DNA from: Argentina anserina
Lineage: Eukaryota > Streptophyta > Magnoliopsida > Rosales > Rosaceae
DNA: 64,000 nucleotides
Direction: 5' to 3'
Assembly (NCBI RefSeq): GCF_933775445.1
Contig: NC_065873.1
Coordinates: forward strand, 28,520,001 to 28,584,000
This document shows, one piece after another, positions 25,777 to 38,373 of this stretch. Made by a program: the position numbers and the translations under genes. The notes below the pieces were generated by a model. The model was given only the letters and a program-made list of their open reading frames with translations. It had not been told where the DNA came from and did no database searches. How positions within the stretch are numbered: position 1 is the first letter of the stretch; each line of letters begins with the position of its first letter.

Positions 25777-27234
25777 ATGCAGGAGGCAAAGCACAACATC
25801 GTGATATTACAAACAGCTTCACTGTTGCTGTTGGTTTTGGTCTTAAATGGGTGTGCACAGACTCTTCCCCCTGCAAAGTACGATGGCTTCTTGTACGAGC
25901 ATGGCCGAGGTGACCCGGATTCGATTCTGATCGAAGCTTTCTTTGACCCGGTCTGCCCGGACAGTCGAGATTCCTGGCCACCCCTCAAACAGGCCCTAGC
26001 CTTCTACGGCCCTCACGTCGCTCTTGTTGTTCACCTGTTGCCGCTGCCGTAAGTCGATTCGTTTACAGCTTTATATTGCTGCTTGGTCTGCTTTAATCAA
26101 TTCCATGGTTTGATTTAAATTAGGGAATTGCTGACTTGTTGAATAAATATATAAATGCTTTTGATTATATAATCATAACCAGTTTCTGACCTTACTCACC
26201 TTAGCCTGTGGTACTGGAGTGATGAAAATTGTGTTGGTTTTGAAACTGCAGTTACCATGACAATGCGTTTGTTGCCTCTCGTGCTTTACACATTGTGAAT
26301 AAGCTGAAACCATCTGCGACGTTTTCATTGTTGGAGTGGTTTTTCAAGAATCAGGTATAGCCGTATAGGATTAAATAACTTTGATCAGCTTTTGTAGCGT
26401 CACTTTTGTTCTGATTAGTATTGACTTCAACCGTTTGTGGTGCTTGTTTGTACTCGGATATATGGCTTCATTCGTATATTGAAAGGGAAGCATGATATAA
26501 ATTTGGTTGAATGCGTTCCTATATAACTGGCTCTACCATCACCAAAAGCAGGGTGTTTTTCGAAAATAAACATTACTGATTGACTGGTTTTATGCTTGTT
26601 TTTCTGCTGTAGAACTTATTGTATATCAGTAGATAATGGAATTGGTAACATGAGCTAAAATGATAGTTATTCTTGATCATGTTTCATTTCTCAATCTGAT
26701 CCGAATATTCAACAGGAGAGGTATTACAATGCTCAAACGCGCAACATGTCTAGGGCTTCCATAGTGGATGACTTAGTGAAGCAACTCACAGCAGTAATTG
26801 GGAACTCTTATCATAGTTCTCTGGAATCAGGCTTTACTGACCGGAAAACTGATCTCACAACAAGGGTTTCCTTCAAGGTGATGTACTATTGTTTTACAAA
26901 TGCTTGAGTTACTTCTAGGCAGGCCATATGAATTGCAGCGTATCAAATACTCTCGTGTTCATTAGAATAGATTGATTTACTAAGGCGATTGAGAAACCGT
27001 AAGAAGATTAGAAAACAACAGTTGCTTTTTACCACTGATAATCTCATGTCGAATGTGTGTTCTGTCATGCAGTATAGTACTTCAAGAGGAGTGTATGGAA
27101 CACCATTTTTCTATGTAAATGGATTTGTATTGCCTGATGCTGGCAACGCTAGAGACTTCAACGGATGGAAAAAAGTGCTCGACCCTTTAGTTGCAGCACC
27201 AAAGAAACAAGAAACTCTGCATTTCTTCCTATAA
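25777..27234 (+). CDS. Secreted thioredoxin-fold (DsbA-like) protein, 4 exons
   Basis: Exons 25777-26048, 26252-26354, 26716-26877 and 27073-27234 give 232 aa. A hydrophobic N-terminal segment (about 9-28) acts as a signal peptide. The mature part has a DsbA-type arrangement: the FFDPVCPDSRDSW site has one Cys followed by CPDS, then an inserted helical region (SLLEWFFKNQERYYNAQTRN). The cis-Pro strand YGTPFFYVNGF follows. The single-Cys site implies it is not a classical dithiol oxidoreductase. Homologues from memory are Arabidopsis At1g20225 and At1g76020, of unknown role. It lies just upstream of the Alba gene on the same strand, the pairing I recall from Arabidopsis. Confidence 0.85.
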
Positions 27235-27982
27235 AGGATATATAGCTAAATGGTTCAGGTTCTTGGTTGTCTGAAGAATGAATTCCACAATGTTATTTCA
27301 ATGTGTATATGAATGAACCTGGCCATTAGGCCATGTAATAAAATGAAAACAGTCCGGTGTAATTTGGACCTGGTGTGTTTAAGAATCTTTTCCTATAATA
27401 GTGTTGCAATTGGCCTTGTGTTTCCAATTTTATGACTTGCATCAAATTACATTAATTAATCGTATATTAAAGGAGGCAGAAACCATATGTTAAAACAGAA
27501 TATATCATCTATTGAGGCCCAAAATGTCAAAAGGCCCGGGCCCAAGGAGGGGGGAGGAGCAGTCAGGGCGAAAGTAAACTAATTGGGAGAAGGAAAGCGC
27601 AGGTGGTTAGGGTAGTTTAAGAGGATTGGGTTGGTATATAAACCAAGAGACACCGCTGTGTGCGAATTAGGGCGTAAAAGAAAAAACGAAGCCGTAGAAC
27701 AGGGCTCTTTTTTGTGTGGAGCGCTACTTATCCCTTTTTCCAACATCACGGTATGCCCTCCTCTCCCCCAGATCCGACCCTCACCTCTCCTCTCTTCTCT
27801 GTTAATTTCTCTGCACCCCTTTTTTTTCTGTTTTTTTTTTGCTAATTTTGGCCGCCTGTTTTGTTTGTGTTTGTGAGTTTTGGCCTTTTGGGAGTTAGTT
27901 TGTTGTTGTTGTTTGAATTTGATGCATGTCTCTGATGAGGTTTGTTTCGTTTTGTTTTGTTTTGTTTGTTGTGGCGGAAAAG
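27235..27982. other. Spacer and 5' leader of the Alba gene
   Basis: 3' flank of the thioredoxin-like gene, then the pyrimidine-rich leader of the Alba gene with T runs and a (TTTTG)n-like stretch at about 27946-27970. No gene seen. Confidence 0.5.
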
Positions 27983-29807
27983 ATGGATCGGTACCAGAGA
28001 GTGGAGAAGCCAAAAGCAGAGACGCCTATTGATGAGAATGAGATTAGGATTACCAGCCAAGGGAGGATGCGCAACTACATCACTTACGCCATGACCCTAC
28101 TTCAGGTATCCACTCAATTTTCGGCTTCTATGTTTTTTTGTTCAGTGTAGAAACGATGCCTGTTGTTTAGTTTGTTATTAATTATTGTAGCAGCCTCGAA
28201 GTTTAAGTGTTTAGAGTTGTGTGTTTAGAGTTTGTTAGCTATCGATATATGCAACTGGTCGGTAACATATACTGGAGTGAGTTGATAATGCAAATTTTTT
28301 ATATTTAGGCAATTTTCATGACTGATTAAGCATGTAGTATTCTGCTACTTGTTTTAAAGCTCTTGTCTGAGGGATAGGAATCATGTAGGCATAATATGTT
28401 GATTGCCACTATGCATTTCCTATGCTGTGTTGCATTTAGGGGAGTGTTTTAATTTCTGTAATATATTGCAGGACAAGGGATCGGATGAAATTGTCTTCAA
28501 GGCTATGGGAAGAGCTATCAACAAGACTGTGACGATTGTGGAGCTAATTAAGGTTAGATGTTTCATTGGTGTATCACTATGCTGGATGGTTATATGGTCA
28601 CTAGAATAGAGAGGCTGACAAGGTAGTCATATTACTTTTATTCCAGAGAAGAATTGTTGGTCTTCACCAGTATACTACAATTGGATCCACTGACATTACT
28701 GATACTTGGGAACCACTCGAGGAAGGCCTCCTCCCGTAAGAGTCCCTACTCTTTATCTATCTGCTGTACTTTTATCCCTTACGTCATAAATCAGTTTAGG
28801 CCTCATAGTGTTCTGTTCTATTCTACAGACTGGAGACAACAAGGCATGTGTCAATGATCGTCATAACGCTGTCAAAGAAGGAAGTCAATAAATCTACCAT
28901 TGGGTGAGTTGTCTAGTAGCATATTGCCCTAGATTATGGACTTTTAGCACTTCAGTTATAAATATAGGAGTTTGGTTAACTTTTTTATGAATATGAAAAT
29001 ATATTGACACAAGAAATTACTGTTGCCATCAGATACCAGCCCCCATTACCTGCTGAATTGGTGAAGGCATCTGCAGAGATTGATTATGAAGGAGGTAGTG
29101 CCATTTAAGTAGCAACAAGTTAGTTTATTTCTCTTGGTTCACTTTGTAGATTATGTTATGTTCATTTGTTTATTTTGTATTTTGTAGAGGACTCACCTAG
29201 CGGCCGTGGCCGTGGCAGAGGAAGGGGAAGGGGGAGGGGAAGGGGCAGATTCAGAGGTAGTGTTAATTACTTTTTTTATAATTGTTTTCTGAATCTACAA
29301 CCTTGATACTTCAGTTTCATACTTGCATTGCATCTTTGCATAAGTAGTTTATAAGGTTCTATAGATAAGTGGAGAGTTTTGTGATGCTTCTAGTAGGGAA
29401 TTTGATGGAAGCAATTCTGTTGTAATTGCAGGAAACAATGGCTTTGTGCCTGAGTATGATGATGGAGGTTATGACCGCAGTGGGGGTGATTTCAGGGGCA
29501 GGGGTCGTGGTAGAGGTCGCAGTTTCCGAGGCCGTGGAAGGGGAGGGTACAATGGACCCCAGGCTGATGTGCAGCAAGATGGAGGATACAATGAAGAAGC
29601 ACCTCCTCAAGGCGGCCGTGGTGAGTGTTTTTACTAACTGTGGTCTTCCTTACACATATATGCCTAGGAGTTGTCCCAATCGAATCAAATTTTTTTTTGA
29701 GTACAATTGTCCGATTTGCTTTCTGTGTAGGCCGTGGCAGGGGAGGATATCGTGGAAGGGGCCGTGGCGGCTATAGGTCTAACGGGCCGATCCAGGTAGC
29801 TGCTTGA
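27983..29807 (+). CDS. Alba-domain RNA/DNA-binding protein with RGG tail, 8 exons
   Basis: Exons 27983-28105, 28472-28552, 28647-28735, 28829-28903, 29033-29094, 29188-29256, 29432-29620 and 29731-29807 join to 254 aa. The Alba fold covers about residues 15-115: NEIRITSQGRMRNYITYAM, then KAMGRAINKTVTIVELIKRR and later strands. The C-terminal half is a long RGG/RG-rich tail (GRGRGRGRGRGRGRFRG, later SFRGRGRGGY), typical of plant long-type Alba proteins. These bind RNA and RNA-DNA hybrids (R-loops) and act in mRNA and genome stability. The G/A-rich codons of the tail show a repeat origin. Likely relatives are At1g20220/At1g76010, again neighbours of the preceding gene. Confidence 0.92.
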
Positions 29808-31014
29808 GTTGTGATATGGACGTCATTGAACGTGCTGCATATGGCCAGTGTCTACCAATGGGAGCCTTTATTATCCAATCTGTGTTTTCTATATTATCTT
29901 TCTGCATGATGATCGTTGTAGACCCTAGTTTAGTATCCTTTGAGGTAATCCTTCTTGTTTTGTTGTGTAGATGTAGGTGACATGTTTTTTAACATCTGGA
30001 TTGATCAGCGCATTCTTTTATTATTACGGAGAATTTTGTTGAAGATTTCCTTCACCTCTATCAAAACATGATTTTAAGGTTATAGCACTATCATACCTTG
30101 GCTCACTAGTTCATAGAAGGCAAAGCATGCTAATGATTACCCACCATCGTATCAGTGAGGCTGAGGAAATTAAAATAGGGTTAATCCCTCATATGGTTTC
30201 TAAAATATGACTATTTGGACAATTTGGTACCTGATGTATGAAAACGGACAATTTGGTACTTGAAGTTCTCATTTGTAAGTCATTTTGGTACTTCTATTAA
30301 TTTTGATCATATTTTAGGGTTATTTTCGTTATTTTAGCCATGAACTCATTAAATTCACATTTTTCTTCATTTCTTCCTATAATTCTCTCTTTGGAGATAA
30401 TTAAATTGATATATCTACTCCACTTAGCATTTACTTTGCATATATCGAAATATTTTTGTTCTTGATATACTTATTGTATCTAGGGCTGTCAATTTCGACA
30501 CGACCCGATAACACGATTCAAAACCCGCACGAAATAAAACAGGTTGAACCCGATTAAAAAGTGGGTCAGCGGCGGGTCAAATGTAAGATTTTTAATGTGT
30601 TGAAACCCCAACGTCATCTTTTGGAATTGTTCAGAGAGTATGCTCTGCATTCTTTTCATCCTTACAAGAAGCATCACGATATGTCTATTTTCTCTATTCT
30701 TGGTATTTCACAACTATCTGTCAATGCTACCAGCTTCATCTCGTTCTTTAATTAAGGGTTTCTTGGCTAAGAGTTTGTTATTTGCTAGGGGTTTTTATAT
30801 CTATGGTTTTGCATGGGTGTGTGTACACATGCCGGATTGAGCTTTTGTTTATCCTCTTTGTTGGAGTTTATCAGACATATGAGTTCAGGTTTTTTTGTCT
30901 CCTCATTTATTAGTTTGATTTCAATAAATTAGGAGCAGTTTGCCCTATTAAAAAAAATACAATATATAGTCTCTTCTGATCACAAAAAAACTCAGGGTTT
31001 TTTCTCTGAGAAGT
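29808..31014. other. Alba 3' region and transposon fragments
   Basis: Contains what looks like one end of a MITE at about 30178-30370 (repeated GGACAATTTGGTAC phrases). At 30481 there is a hAT-type terminus (TAGGGCTGTCAATTTCG) followed by the CACGACCCG motif common in such elements; no matching second end is visible. Confidence 0.4.
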
Positions 31015-32400
31015 TAGGAGGATGCACCGCCCCTCAATCACGTTTTCTCTACAAAACCCTAGCGCCATTTCCATGGCTTCTCTGCCCTCTTTACGATCTG
31101 CTCAGCCCTCCACTCTCTCTGCCTAACAAATTCTCTTCATAGTTGCCTTTGTCATGACGTCGATTGATGCTATGATTGCCAGTTTTTCTCGAACTTTGGC
31201 CCTTGCCTCTGAGGTGGTTCTGTTCGCCAGGCACGTCAGTTCTTCCTCCTAGGTCGTCCGCTCACTCGTTGTTCCGTCAATCCGATGGCATTCATCAATC
31301 ACTTCCATTGCACTTGGCTTGTTTCTCGTGCGTTTCAGGTTCAAGAACGAGGTGAAAAATGTATTCATGGCTTCCTTTGATGTCGTCGTTGACCGGAGTA
31401 AGGTTCTGAAGGGTGGTGTTTGGTGCTATGAAAGAGCGTCGGTGGTGTGGGTTTCGTATGATGGTATTACCCCGATCCCGGCTGTACCTTTGGATCACTT
31501 CTGAGTTTAGGTGAAGGTTATAATCTTCCACCTTTGTCTGAAGATCCGGGGGACTTCAATATGATTGGAAACCTACTTGGGGAGTTTCTGGACTATGACA
31601 AGAAAGAGTTTCGTTGGGGTCGCATCCGCATCCTGATCAAGCATTACATTTAGAACCCTATTCAGTTGGAACGTCAGGTTGTTCTGGAACCAGGGGTGGA
31701 ACCGATGTTGAGGTTTGAGTTCCTTTGGATGCAGGGTAGATGCACATGGTGTGAGTTGGCACACATGCAGGGGTGCGTTGTACATCCCAGTTGAGAACTG
31801 CAACTAGTATATCTCAGGTTCCCGTGTCACTAGCTCAATCATGGGGTCCTCCACCTAGCTTTGAATTTCGGGCTAGTTCAGCCGCACCTACATCATCTCA
31901 AGTTTCACCTTCAAGGCTTTCTGGGAAGAAGACATGCCGAGTTGCTCGGAAATTGGATATGGACTTCGATGTGGTTAATGGTCCAGTTATAGGGAAACAA
32001 AGTACCTCAACTTGTGTTGGAGGGAATGGAGGTTCGCCCTCTACATGTAATATTGGTATTGTTGATTCTGGTATTGACTCTAGTGTTGCTTAGGATACGG
32101 TGGTGTCACCAGAGAAGAAGTCTCGGAAACGAGGTAGAACAGGGTAGCTTCTCCATCTCCCAAGAAGATCAAGACCATATTGGGTGGTTGTGTCCCAATC
32201 TTGCGGCCAGAGGCTCTAAGGCTATCAGAAGCTGATTTGGAATCACCGATAGCTTCCTTGAAGAAGAAGAGAGGTGGGTGGTTGTTGAGGAGCAAGAACG
32301 AAGTGCCCAAGCCTAGTAAGAAGCTGGGCCATTTGGCTCCGCGGATGAAGCTTTCTTCTCGGTCTGTTGGCAAGATGGTTAGCCCTGATAAGGGCAAATA
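31015..32400 (+). pseudogene. Decayed LINE ORF1-like (DUF4283/zinc-knuckle) sequence
   Basis: Pieces in shifting frames match the plant L1-type ORF1 order. There is a start region near 31155 (MTSIDAMIASFSRTLALA). A DUF4283-like piece follows (GVWCYERASVVWVSYDGITP, then IPAVPLD). Next comes MIGNLLGEFLDYDKKEFRWG and a Cys/His knuckle remnant (GRCTWCELAHMQGC). The line is interrupted by several stops and frame changes, so no product is expected. ORF2 (endonuclease and reverse transcriptase) is absent nearby. Confidence 0.6.
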
Positions 32401-34389
32401 GGTCGCTTAGATCTCAGTGTCCCTCACCTAAGCTATGCGGGAGTGAATTCTGTTTATTTTACTCTAGATACTATTTGTTGCACACCAATTGAGGTCTTAA
32501 ATAACTGTAATATCTTCTATGGGGGTTTAATAGACTGATCAGTTCATCATTAGTAGTTTAGGTTTATTTGTGCGTAATCTATAATAAATGTTACTTGTCA
32601 TAGGTTGTTACTTGTACCAGGTGACTTTGTTACCACCTTGTTTATCTAAGTTCAGGTTAACTGATGATGTATGTGTCTTTTGGAATGGTTGGTTAATAAA
32701 ACTATCGTTTTCTCAAAATAAGTTAACTAGCCTGCTTGTGAGTAAGCAAGTAAAAGAACTCGCCCTCGCAGCCGGAAATCCACTTTGGCAGCCTGGGGCA
32801 TTCAAAATCAATGCAACTAACGAGAGCGAGCACGCTGAGGTTTCCGTTGCCTTTTCGTGTAAATACCTTAGGGCATTAGAGGAGAGCATCATGTTTATGC
32901 AGAGACAAATGGACAGAGCTTGGAGCCTTGGAGGCCATAGTTTGAACTTCACTCATTCTGTACCTATGAGAACTGGATGATCGAGTCGAGCATTAATAAT
33001 TGAGACTGATTAATTAACTACTTAATTATACTATATCACCCCGAGTCTGAAAAACATACGGGCAAGCAAAGAGAATTCATATTTGTTGTCAAACCCAGTG
33101 TGAGATTGTAGATAAAGGATGTAGGTATGCTGATCTGTTAAAAGGCTGACTTCTGATGGAGGTTGGTGTAATTGTGTAATGTGCAAGAATTGACTTCCAA
33201 TCATTCAAGCACCAACACCAAATTCTCCTAACTAATTCATGATCCTCTGCCAGAAAATGCGCCTAAGAAACTTGAAACAACCTTCATTTGTGTATGTATT
33301 TTATGCATCAACTAGCAGAAAATTCTTAGAAACCTTTAGGTCTTCATTCTAATCAAAACATAAACGCCAGGACTTCTTATGATTGATTTCCAAACCCCAA
33401 TCTCAGTAGCGGTGGTTAATTATAATGGCCAGCTCTCTACGCCCGCCCCTTGCTACATAAACTATTGCAAGTCCATGCATGGACTCTTTCAAAACGCTTG
33501 ACGGTGCCACATTCACATGGCAACTGTAACGAGAATAGCTGTACTGAATGAAATAGCAAACTCGTCCTTAACTCCAAATTCTTCTGTTTAAAAAGAAAAC
33601 AGCAAAAAATTGTTTGCTTGGCAGAGAGGAGAAGAATTAGGTTTGGATTTGGCTAGATCAATATACGTGTGCTTCCCTACAAAATGTCGGACCGGGGTTA
33701 ATAAAGTTAGTATATTATGTTGAAATCGACGGTGGGGGAGGATATGCTTTTATCCTATTGTAATTCTAAACAAAGCATATATTCGTAAACTAGTAGAACT
33801 CATCACATTCAGAATCTGAATAATAACAAAAAGGGGGAAAATCATGTGCATTACACATGAACAATAGTGGCCTTGTATGTGCGTTCATAATATGCGTCAA
33901 AAGAAATACCATGTGATCGAACCAGTGTGATATGAACCTACATATAATATTTTTGTCATTTTATCTTCGAGTAGCAACAACCTCTGCAACCTGCAAACCC
34001 TAAACTCTAAATTAACCAAAATTTTGGATTAACGAGTTCTTTTTGATATATATCTATTCACGGCTTTCCTGTTGGGAATGAGCATGTGGGAGTGTGAGAG
34101 AGATGATGAGAGGACTATATAGAACATTAGAACGTGGGTATAATTGACTGAAACGATTCAGACTTCGCAGGGATGATGAACTTTCAATTATAATACACAT
34201 AAAATCATATCATAATTTACGTTCAATCCGGCTGCAGAGGAACCCATGTGAGCCAGTGTCATTGCTTCATCTGTTTCGTCCCGGTGCCTTATTTAAGGGG
34301 AAACATCTTGCTTAGAGATCCAAATATCTGTAAATACAGCAAACACAGTCAATCTGCTCTGAGCTAGTTAGCAAGAAGTAATATTAAGA
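32401..34389. other. Intergenic region upstream of the expansin gene
   Basis: Holds one coding-like fragment (32740-32980). Otherwise no gene or element that I can support before the expansin promoter. Confidence 0.5.
32740..32980 (+). pseudogene. Coding-like fragment, possible orphan 3' exon
   Basis: An open stretch of about 80 codons ending in a stop with protein-like composition: KELALAAGNPLWQPGAFKIN, then HAEVSVAFSCKYLRALEE and FMQRQMDRAW. It is far more protein-like than the surrounding AT-rich sequence but lacks a start and obvious upstream exons. I do not recognise the family. It may be a relic of a gene disrupted near the LINE. Confidence 0.3.
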
Positions 34390-35336
34390 ATGGAGGCCAT
34401 GGCCAAACTCGTTTCTGCATTGGCAATCTTGCTCAGTGTTTCTACATACGTTCATGGATTCACTGCTTCTGGGTTCACTAGAGGTCACGCCACATTCTAT
34501 GGAGGAAGTGATGCCTCAGGAACTATGGGTACGTGTTAAAGAGTACGATCAATCTGGCTATGTAATGAGTGTAATCTGTGTCTGGGATTCGTTTACTAAC
34601 TTTGTGTGCATATTGCAGGTGGAGCTTGTGGATATGGGGATCTATATTCGGCAGGGTATGGGACTAGGACTGCGGCTTTGAGTACTGCTTTGTTCAACAA
34701 TGGAGCTTCATGCGGGCAATGCTATAGGATCATCTGTGACTATGCATCAGATTCCAAATGGTGCATTAAGGGAGCATCCGTGACTATTACGGCAACCAAC
34801 TTTTGTCCTCCTAATTATGATCTACCCAGCAACAACGGAGGCTGGTGCAACCCTCCCCTTCAGCATTTCGACATGGCTCAGCCTTCTTGGGAGAAGATTG
34901 GAATCTACAAGGGCGGCATCGTTCCCGTCTTGTTCCAAAGGTAAAAATAATATCACACTTTAGCTTCTCAAATCAAATAACGGTTGATTGTAATTTGTGT
35001 AACGGAATTTTGATCATGCGTTACAGGGTTCCATGTAAGAAGCATGGAGGAGTAAGGTTCGCCATTAATGGGAGGGACTACTTTGAGCTTGTTCTGATTA
35101 GCAATGTGGGAGGTGCAGGATCTATTAAATCTGCCTACATCAAAGGATCGAAAACCAATTGGATGGCAATGTCAAGAAATTGGGGAGCTAATTGGCAGTC
35201 CAATGCCTACCTCAATGGCCAGTCTCTGTCCTTCAAACTCACCTCCACCGATGGAGTAACTAAAATCTTTACTAACGTTGTGCCTTCAAGTTGGAAATTT
35301 GGCCAAACCTTCTCCAGTTCAGTACAATTTTCTTAA
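34390..35336 (+). CDS. EXPA11: Alpha-expansin, EXPA11-like, 3 exons
   Basis: Exons 34390-34528, 34619-34940 and 35027-35336 give 256 aa. A signal peptide (about 1-23) directs it to the cell wall. The double-psi beta-barrel domain carries the family markers [20 protein letters not shown], the six conserved Cys, and the HFD motif ([15 protein letters not shown]). The C-terminal CBM63-like domain has the surface aromatic residues ([24 protein letters not shown]). Expansins loosen walls at acid pH without hydrolysis. The intron positions, splitting Gly and Arg codons, are the usual alpha-expansin ones. It resembles Arabidopsis EXPA11 (At1g20190). No lesion is seen. Confidence 0.94.
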
Positions 35337-36568
35337 GCACTGAGCTTTGCTGGGTTTCGGATTTGGTTGATATTTGGAAAGCAGCAGAGGCGTGCTTAAT
35401 ATATTTTACTTGAGCAGCCCGCCATATTTATTTGCGTCAGTTGTCATATGATTTATCAGGTGCATTTCGAGCAAACCTCATCAACTATGGATGTTGTTAT
35501 CTGTTATACAACTAAATAAGAAGCGCGGTAAAGATGCAGCTCCAGCTTCAACGTGTAGAAATATTGTTTACTTTTTGCTACAATTTATAATGTTACATAT
35601 AAAGACATGAATCTCAATTGTAATAGTTACTGTGTTAGGAGATCATATTACCATATGAAATATCATTTTGCACAACGTCATATGTTATTCTGACTAGAAT
35701 GCATCCAGCCAGGTAAAACGCATTTTTAGAATGACAACACATTTTGTAAATGCAAAACAAATTTCCATTCGGATTCAATGACTTTAATGTCTGATAGAAC
35801 GCATTACCTCTTTGTTGCATTTTTTGAATGATCAAACGCATCTAGTCTGGTAGAACACATCTTTAGAATGATCAAATGGATCTAGTCTAGTCAAACACAT
35901 ATTCTAAATGATGGAATACATTTTGTGAATGCAGCACGAAAATCTTTTTGAAGCGAACGATGTTTTCAGGTTTGGTAGAACATATTTTTAGAATATGCAG
36001 AACGAATATTATTTCGAATAGAACGAATTTCATATCATGTCTAGTAGAACACAGTTTTTAAAATGATAAAACACATTTTATGAATGCAAATAGAATATTC
36101 TCTCGGATTATCTGAATTGATAGAACACATCTAGTTTTTATGAATGAATGCAGAAAAAAATTGCTTTCGGATATAATGAATTATTGGACTATTACTTAAT
36201 ACTTATTGATATTTACCAATATTTCTGATTGAAATCAAAACCGTGAACCTTAATATATGTGGTGTAAGTCATCTATGGAATTGCAAAGAACTACTATCTA
36301 TTTTCCAGTAAATGGATCTAGTTGCCACTTGCCACCCACATACATTTTCTTTGTCTCATACTTGGTACGTAGTTAATTTGAGATAGCTTAGTCGATGAAG
36401 CAAAAATTGGATATAGTTCATAAAGTAACATTGGCTTTTGCTAACGGCCAAAGCTTGTATCATTGAGTTTTGTGATCCCCACGTTCTTTTCTGCCGTAAC
36501 ATATTATACTACCTCGGCACAAGCATTTTAATTTGATGAGTATCACAATTAATGACATGGATTCTGAA
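35337..36568. other. Convergent spacer rich in degenerate repeats
   Basis: 3' flanks of the expansin and UPF0496 genes, with a degenerate tandem array at 35690-36165. No gene. Confidence 0.5.
35690..36165 (+). repeat. Degenerate tandem array with a GTAGAACACAT-type unit
   Basis: At least six diverged copies of a unit of about 45-95 bp whose core reads GTAGAACACAT, TTTTAGAATGAT, AACACATTTT, GTGAATGCA. The spacing varies. Confidence 0.6.
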
Positions 36569-37794
36569 TCACTTATGTGTTGCCAATATTTCTTGAAGCA
36601 CACGCCTTCGCGATCGGTTGATCGTCAGCATACACAAGTAGACATGTTCTTCAAGCTCCTCCAACTGCTCCATAAAGTTAGAGTCATGGACATGAAATTC
36701 TCGCAGAACCCCCTTGAATACTTCACAGCTAATCCCATTCCTAACACACAAATCTGCGACAGCTTTTCGGTGCTCTACCTCATCCTGTAATCTCATGACC
36801 ATCCGACTCATAGTATTGAAATTGTTGATCAGTATGTAAATCCCTTTAGCTGCAACATCAAGTTGTTCCTCGTGAATTTCGTGGTCGAACCTTGACTTGA
36901 GCCACTCCTCTCCTGACTCCATTTTCTTCTTGCACAAACCAACAGAACAAGCTATGATTGCCGGCGCTGCCACTAGTCCAATCATGCTATGAAATGCAAA
37001 GACTAGCAAAGCTATCGAAAGTGCACTGTGAGACACTACGAGACCAACTCCTCCAACTTTCTTCAAAACACTGTGACGCTTTGCCCTACGTCGGATCTTC
37101 TTCTGTCTAGATGACAAGTTATTGAGCAATGTTGAATAGATATCGTGAATATCACGGAATTGCAGGGGGCTGATAATCGACAACGGGTTTTTGAGACGTG
37201 CAAACGCTGTAAGCTCCCGAAATATAGCCCGGCATTGCTCTTCGGTGTAATTGCTCCTTTGGCTTAGCTTTTTCATCACATTCTTGATGTTGCGGTACTC
37301 TGTGTGCGTTTGATGGATGCTTCGAAGGAGCAACTCGCATATATGGCACGCCTCTAAACTCGCTTCAAAGTAGTCGGTGAGAAGGTGGTGCACGTTTATT
37401 CCATCCTCGCTAATCATCTCATTGAGGGTTTCTTGCCGCGGATCGAGCAGATTTTCAGAGAGATTTACATAGAAAGGAACTGATGATGAAGAAGAAGATA
37501 GTCTAGTGGGATGTTGTGACGATCTATGAACTCTATCCCACATTTCTAGATATGATTTTGTCCTGAAAACTTCGGAGTACTCATCGTTCACACTTAGCTT
37601 GTTGGAAAAACTACCTCCACCACCTCGGTCATTTACTTTCCTTGATCTGCTGCCTGAAGAAAATCATTAAAGCACACATCAGAAACAAATAAAACTGACA
37701 GATCGTAGCTGATGAAATGAATATTTTTTCTAAATAGGAACTCACCTGGTTTCGAAAACATAGATGTCATCCTGGATCGCAAACTCTTCCTCAT
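36569..37794 (-). CDS. UPF0496 family protein, 2 exons
   Basis: Exon 1 is 37794-37746 (MRKSLRSRMTSMFSKP, basic) and exon 2 is 37653-36569, together 377 aa. The family is plant-specific, with helical bundles and a central hydrophobic hairpin. Here that is about residues 210-255 (GLVVSHSALSIALLVFAF and IGLVAAPAIIACSVGLC). The rest is helical and charged, ending in a coiled region (FMEQLEELEEHVYLCMLTIN). The short basic first exon was recovered because the second exon stays open upstream to a good acceptor. The function is unknown; relatives include proteins named for At1g20180, which fits the position next to EXPA11. A TATATATA box at 37992-37999 lies about 200 bp upstream. Confidence 0.88.
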
Positions 37795-38373
37795 CTTAGA
37801 TATGTCGATAAGACGGATGAAATTACTATATACAAAAAATAACTAAAACTCAGATGTATGAAAATGATATTTCTATGTGTCTACTAAACCTATTTATCGT
37901 CTTCGATCTCGATCGTTGTCTGTGAAAACTGATCGATCGAAATGGGATGAGGGATTGTTATTAGAAGAAGCCTAATAGTAACGTCGAGCTGTATATATAG
38001 AGCAGCTGGTTTCTTAAACGGAACTCCTTCCAGTTGGCAGTTAGCACCGCTTTCAATCTAGTTATTTATGAATGATTGCTTAGGTTTTACGCCAGAGTCC
38101 CTCACACGCTGTGTTCTTCTACGTGTAAGACTTTGGAAACAAGGTGAGCGTTTATGGAGAAGAAAACAACCTGCCAAATTGCAACCAAAGCAAGATTACA
38201 GTAGAATCATCACAGGTGCTCTCACTATAGTCATCTGTTTCCTTTCTGTTTATGTTTTTTTTTTTTCAAATTCTCATACCATACGATATATATATGTGTG
38301 TGAATACATGCAGAAATGAATTATCTCCGTAGTTCATTTTGTTTCCTCCTTTAAATTTTTGCGTAATAGTATT
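37795..38373. other. UPF0496 promoter and spacer
   Basis: TATATATA at 37992-37999 suits the UPF0496 gene on the minus strand. No other feature. Confidence 0.4.
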
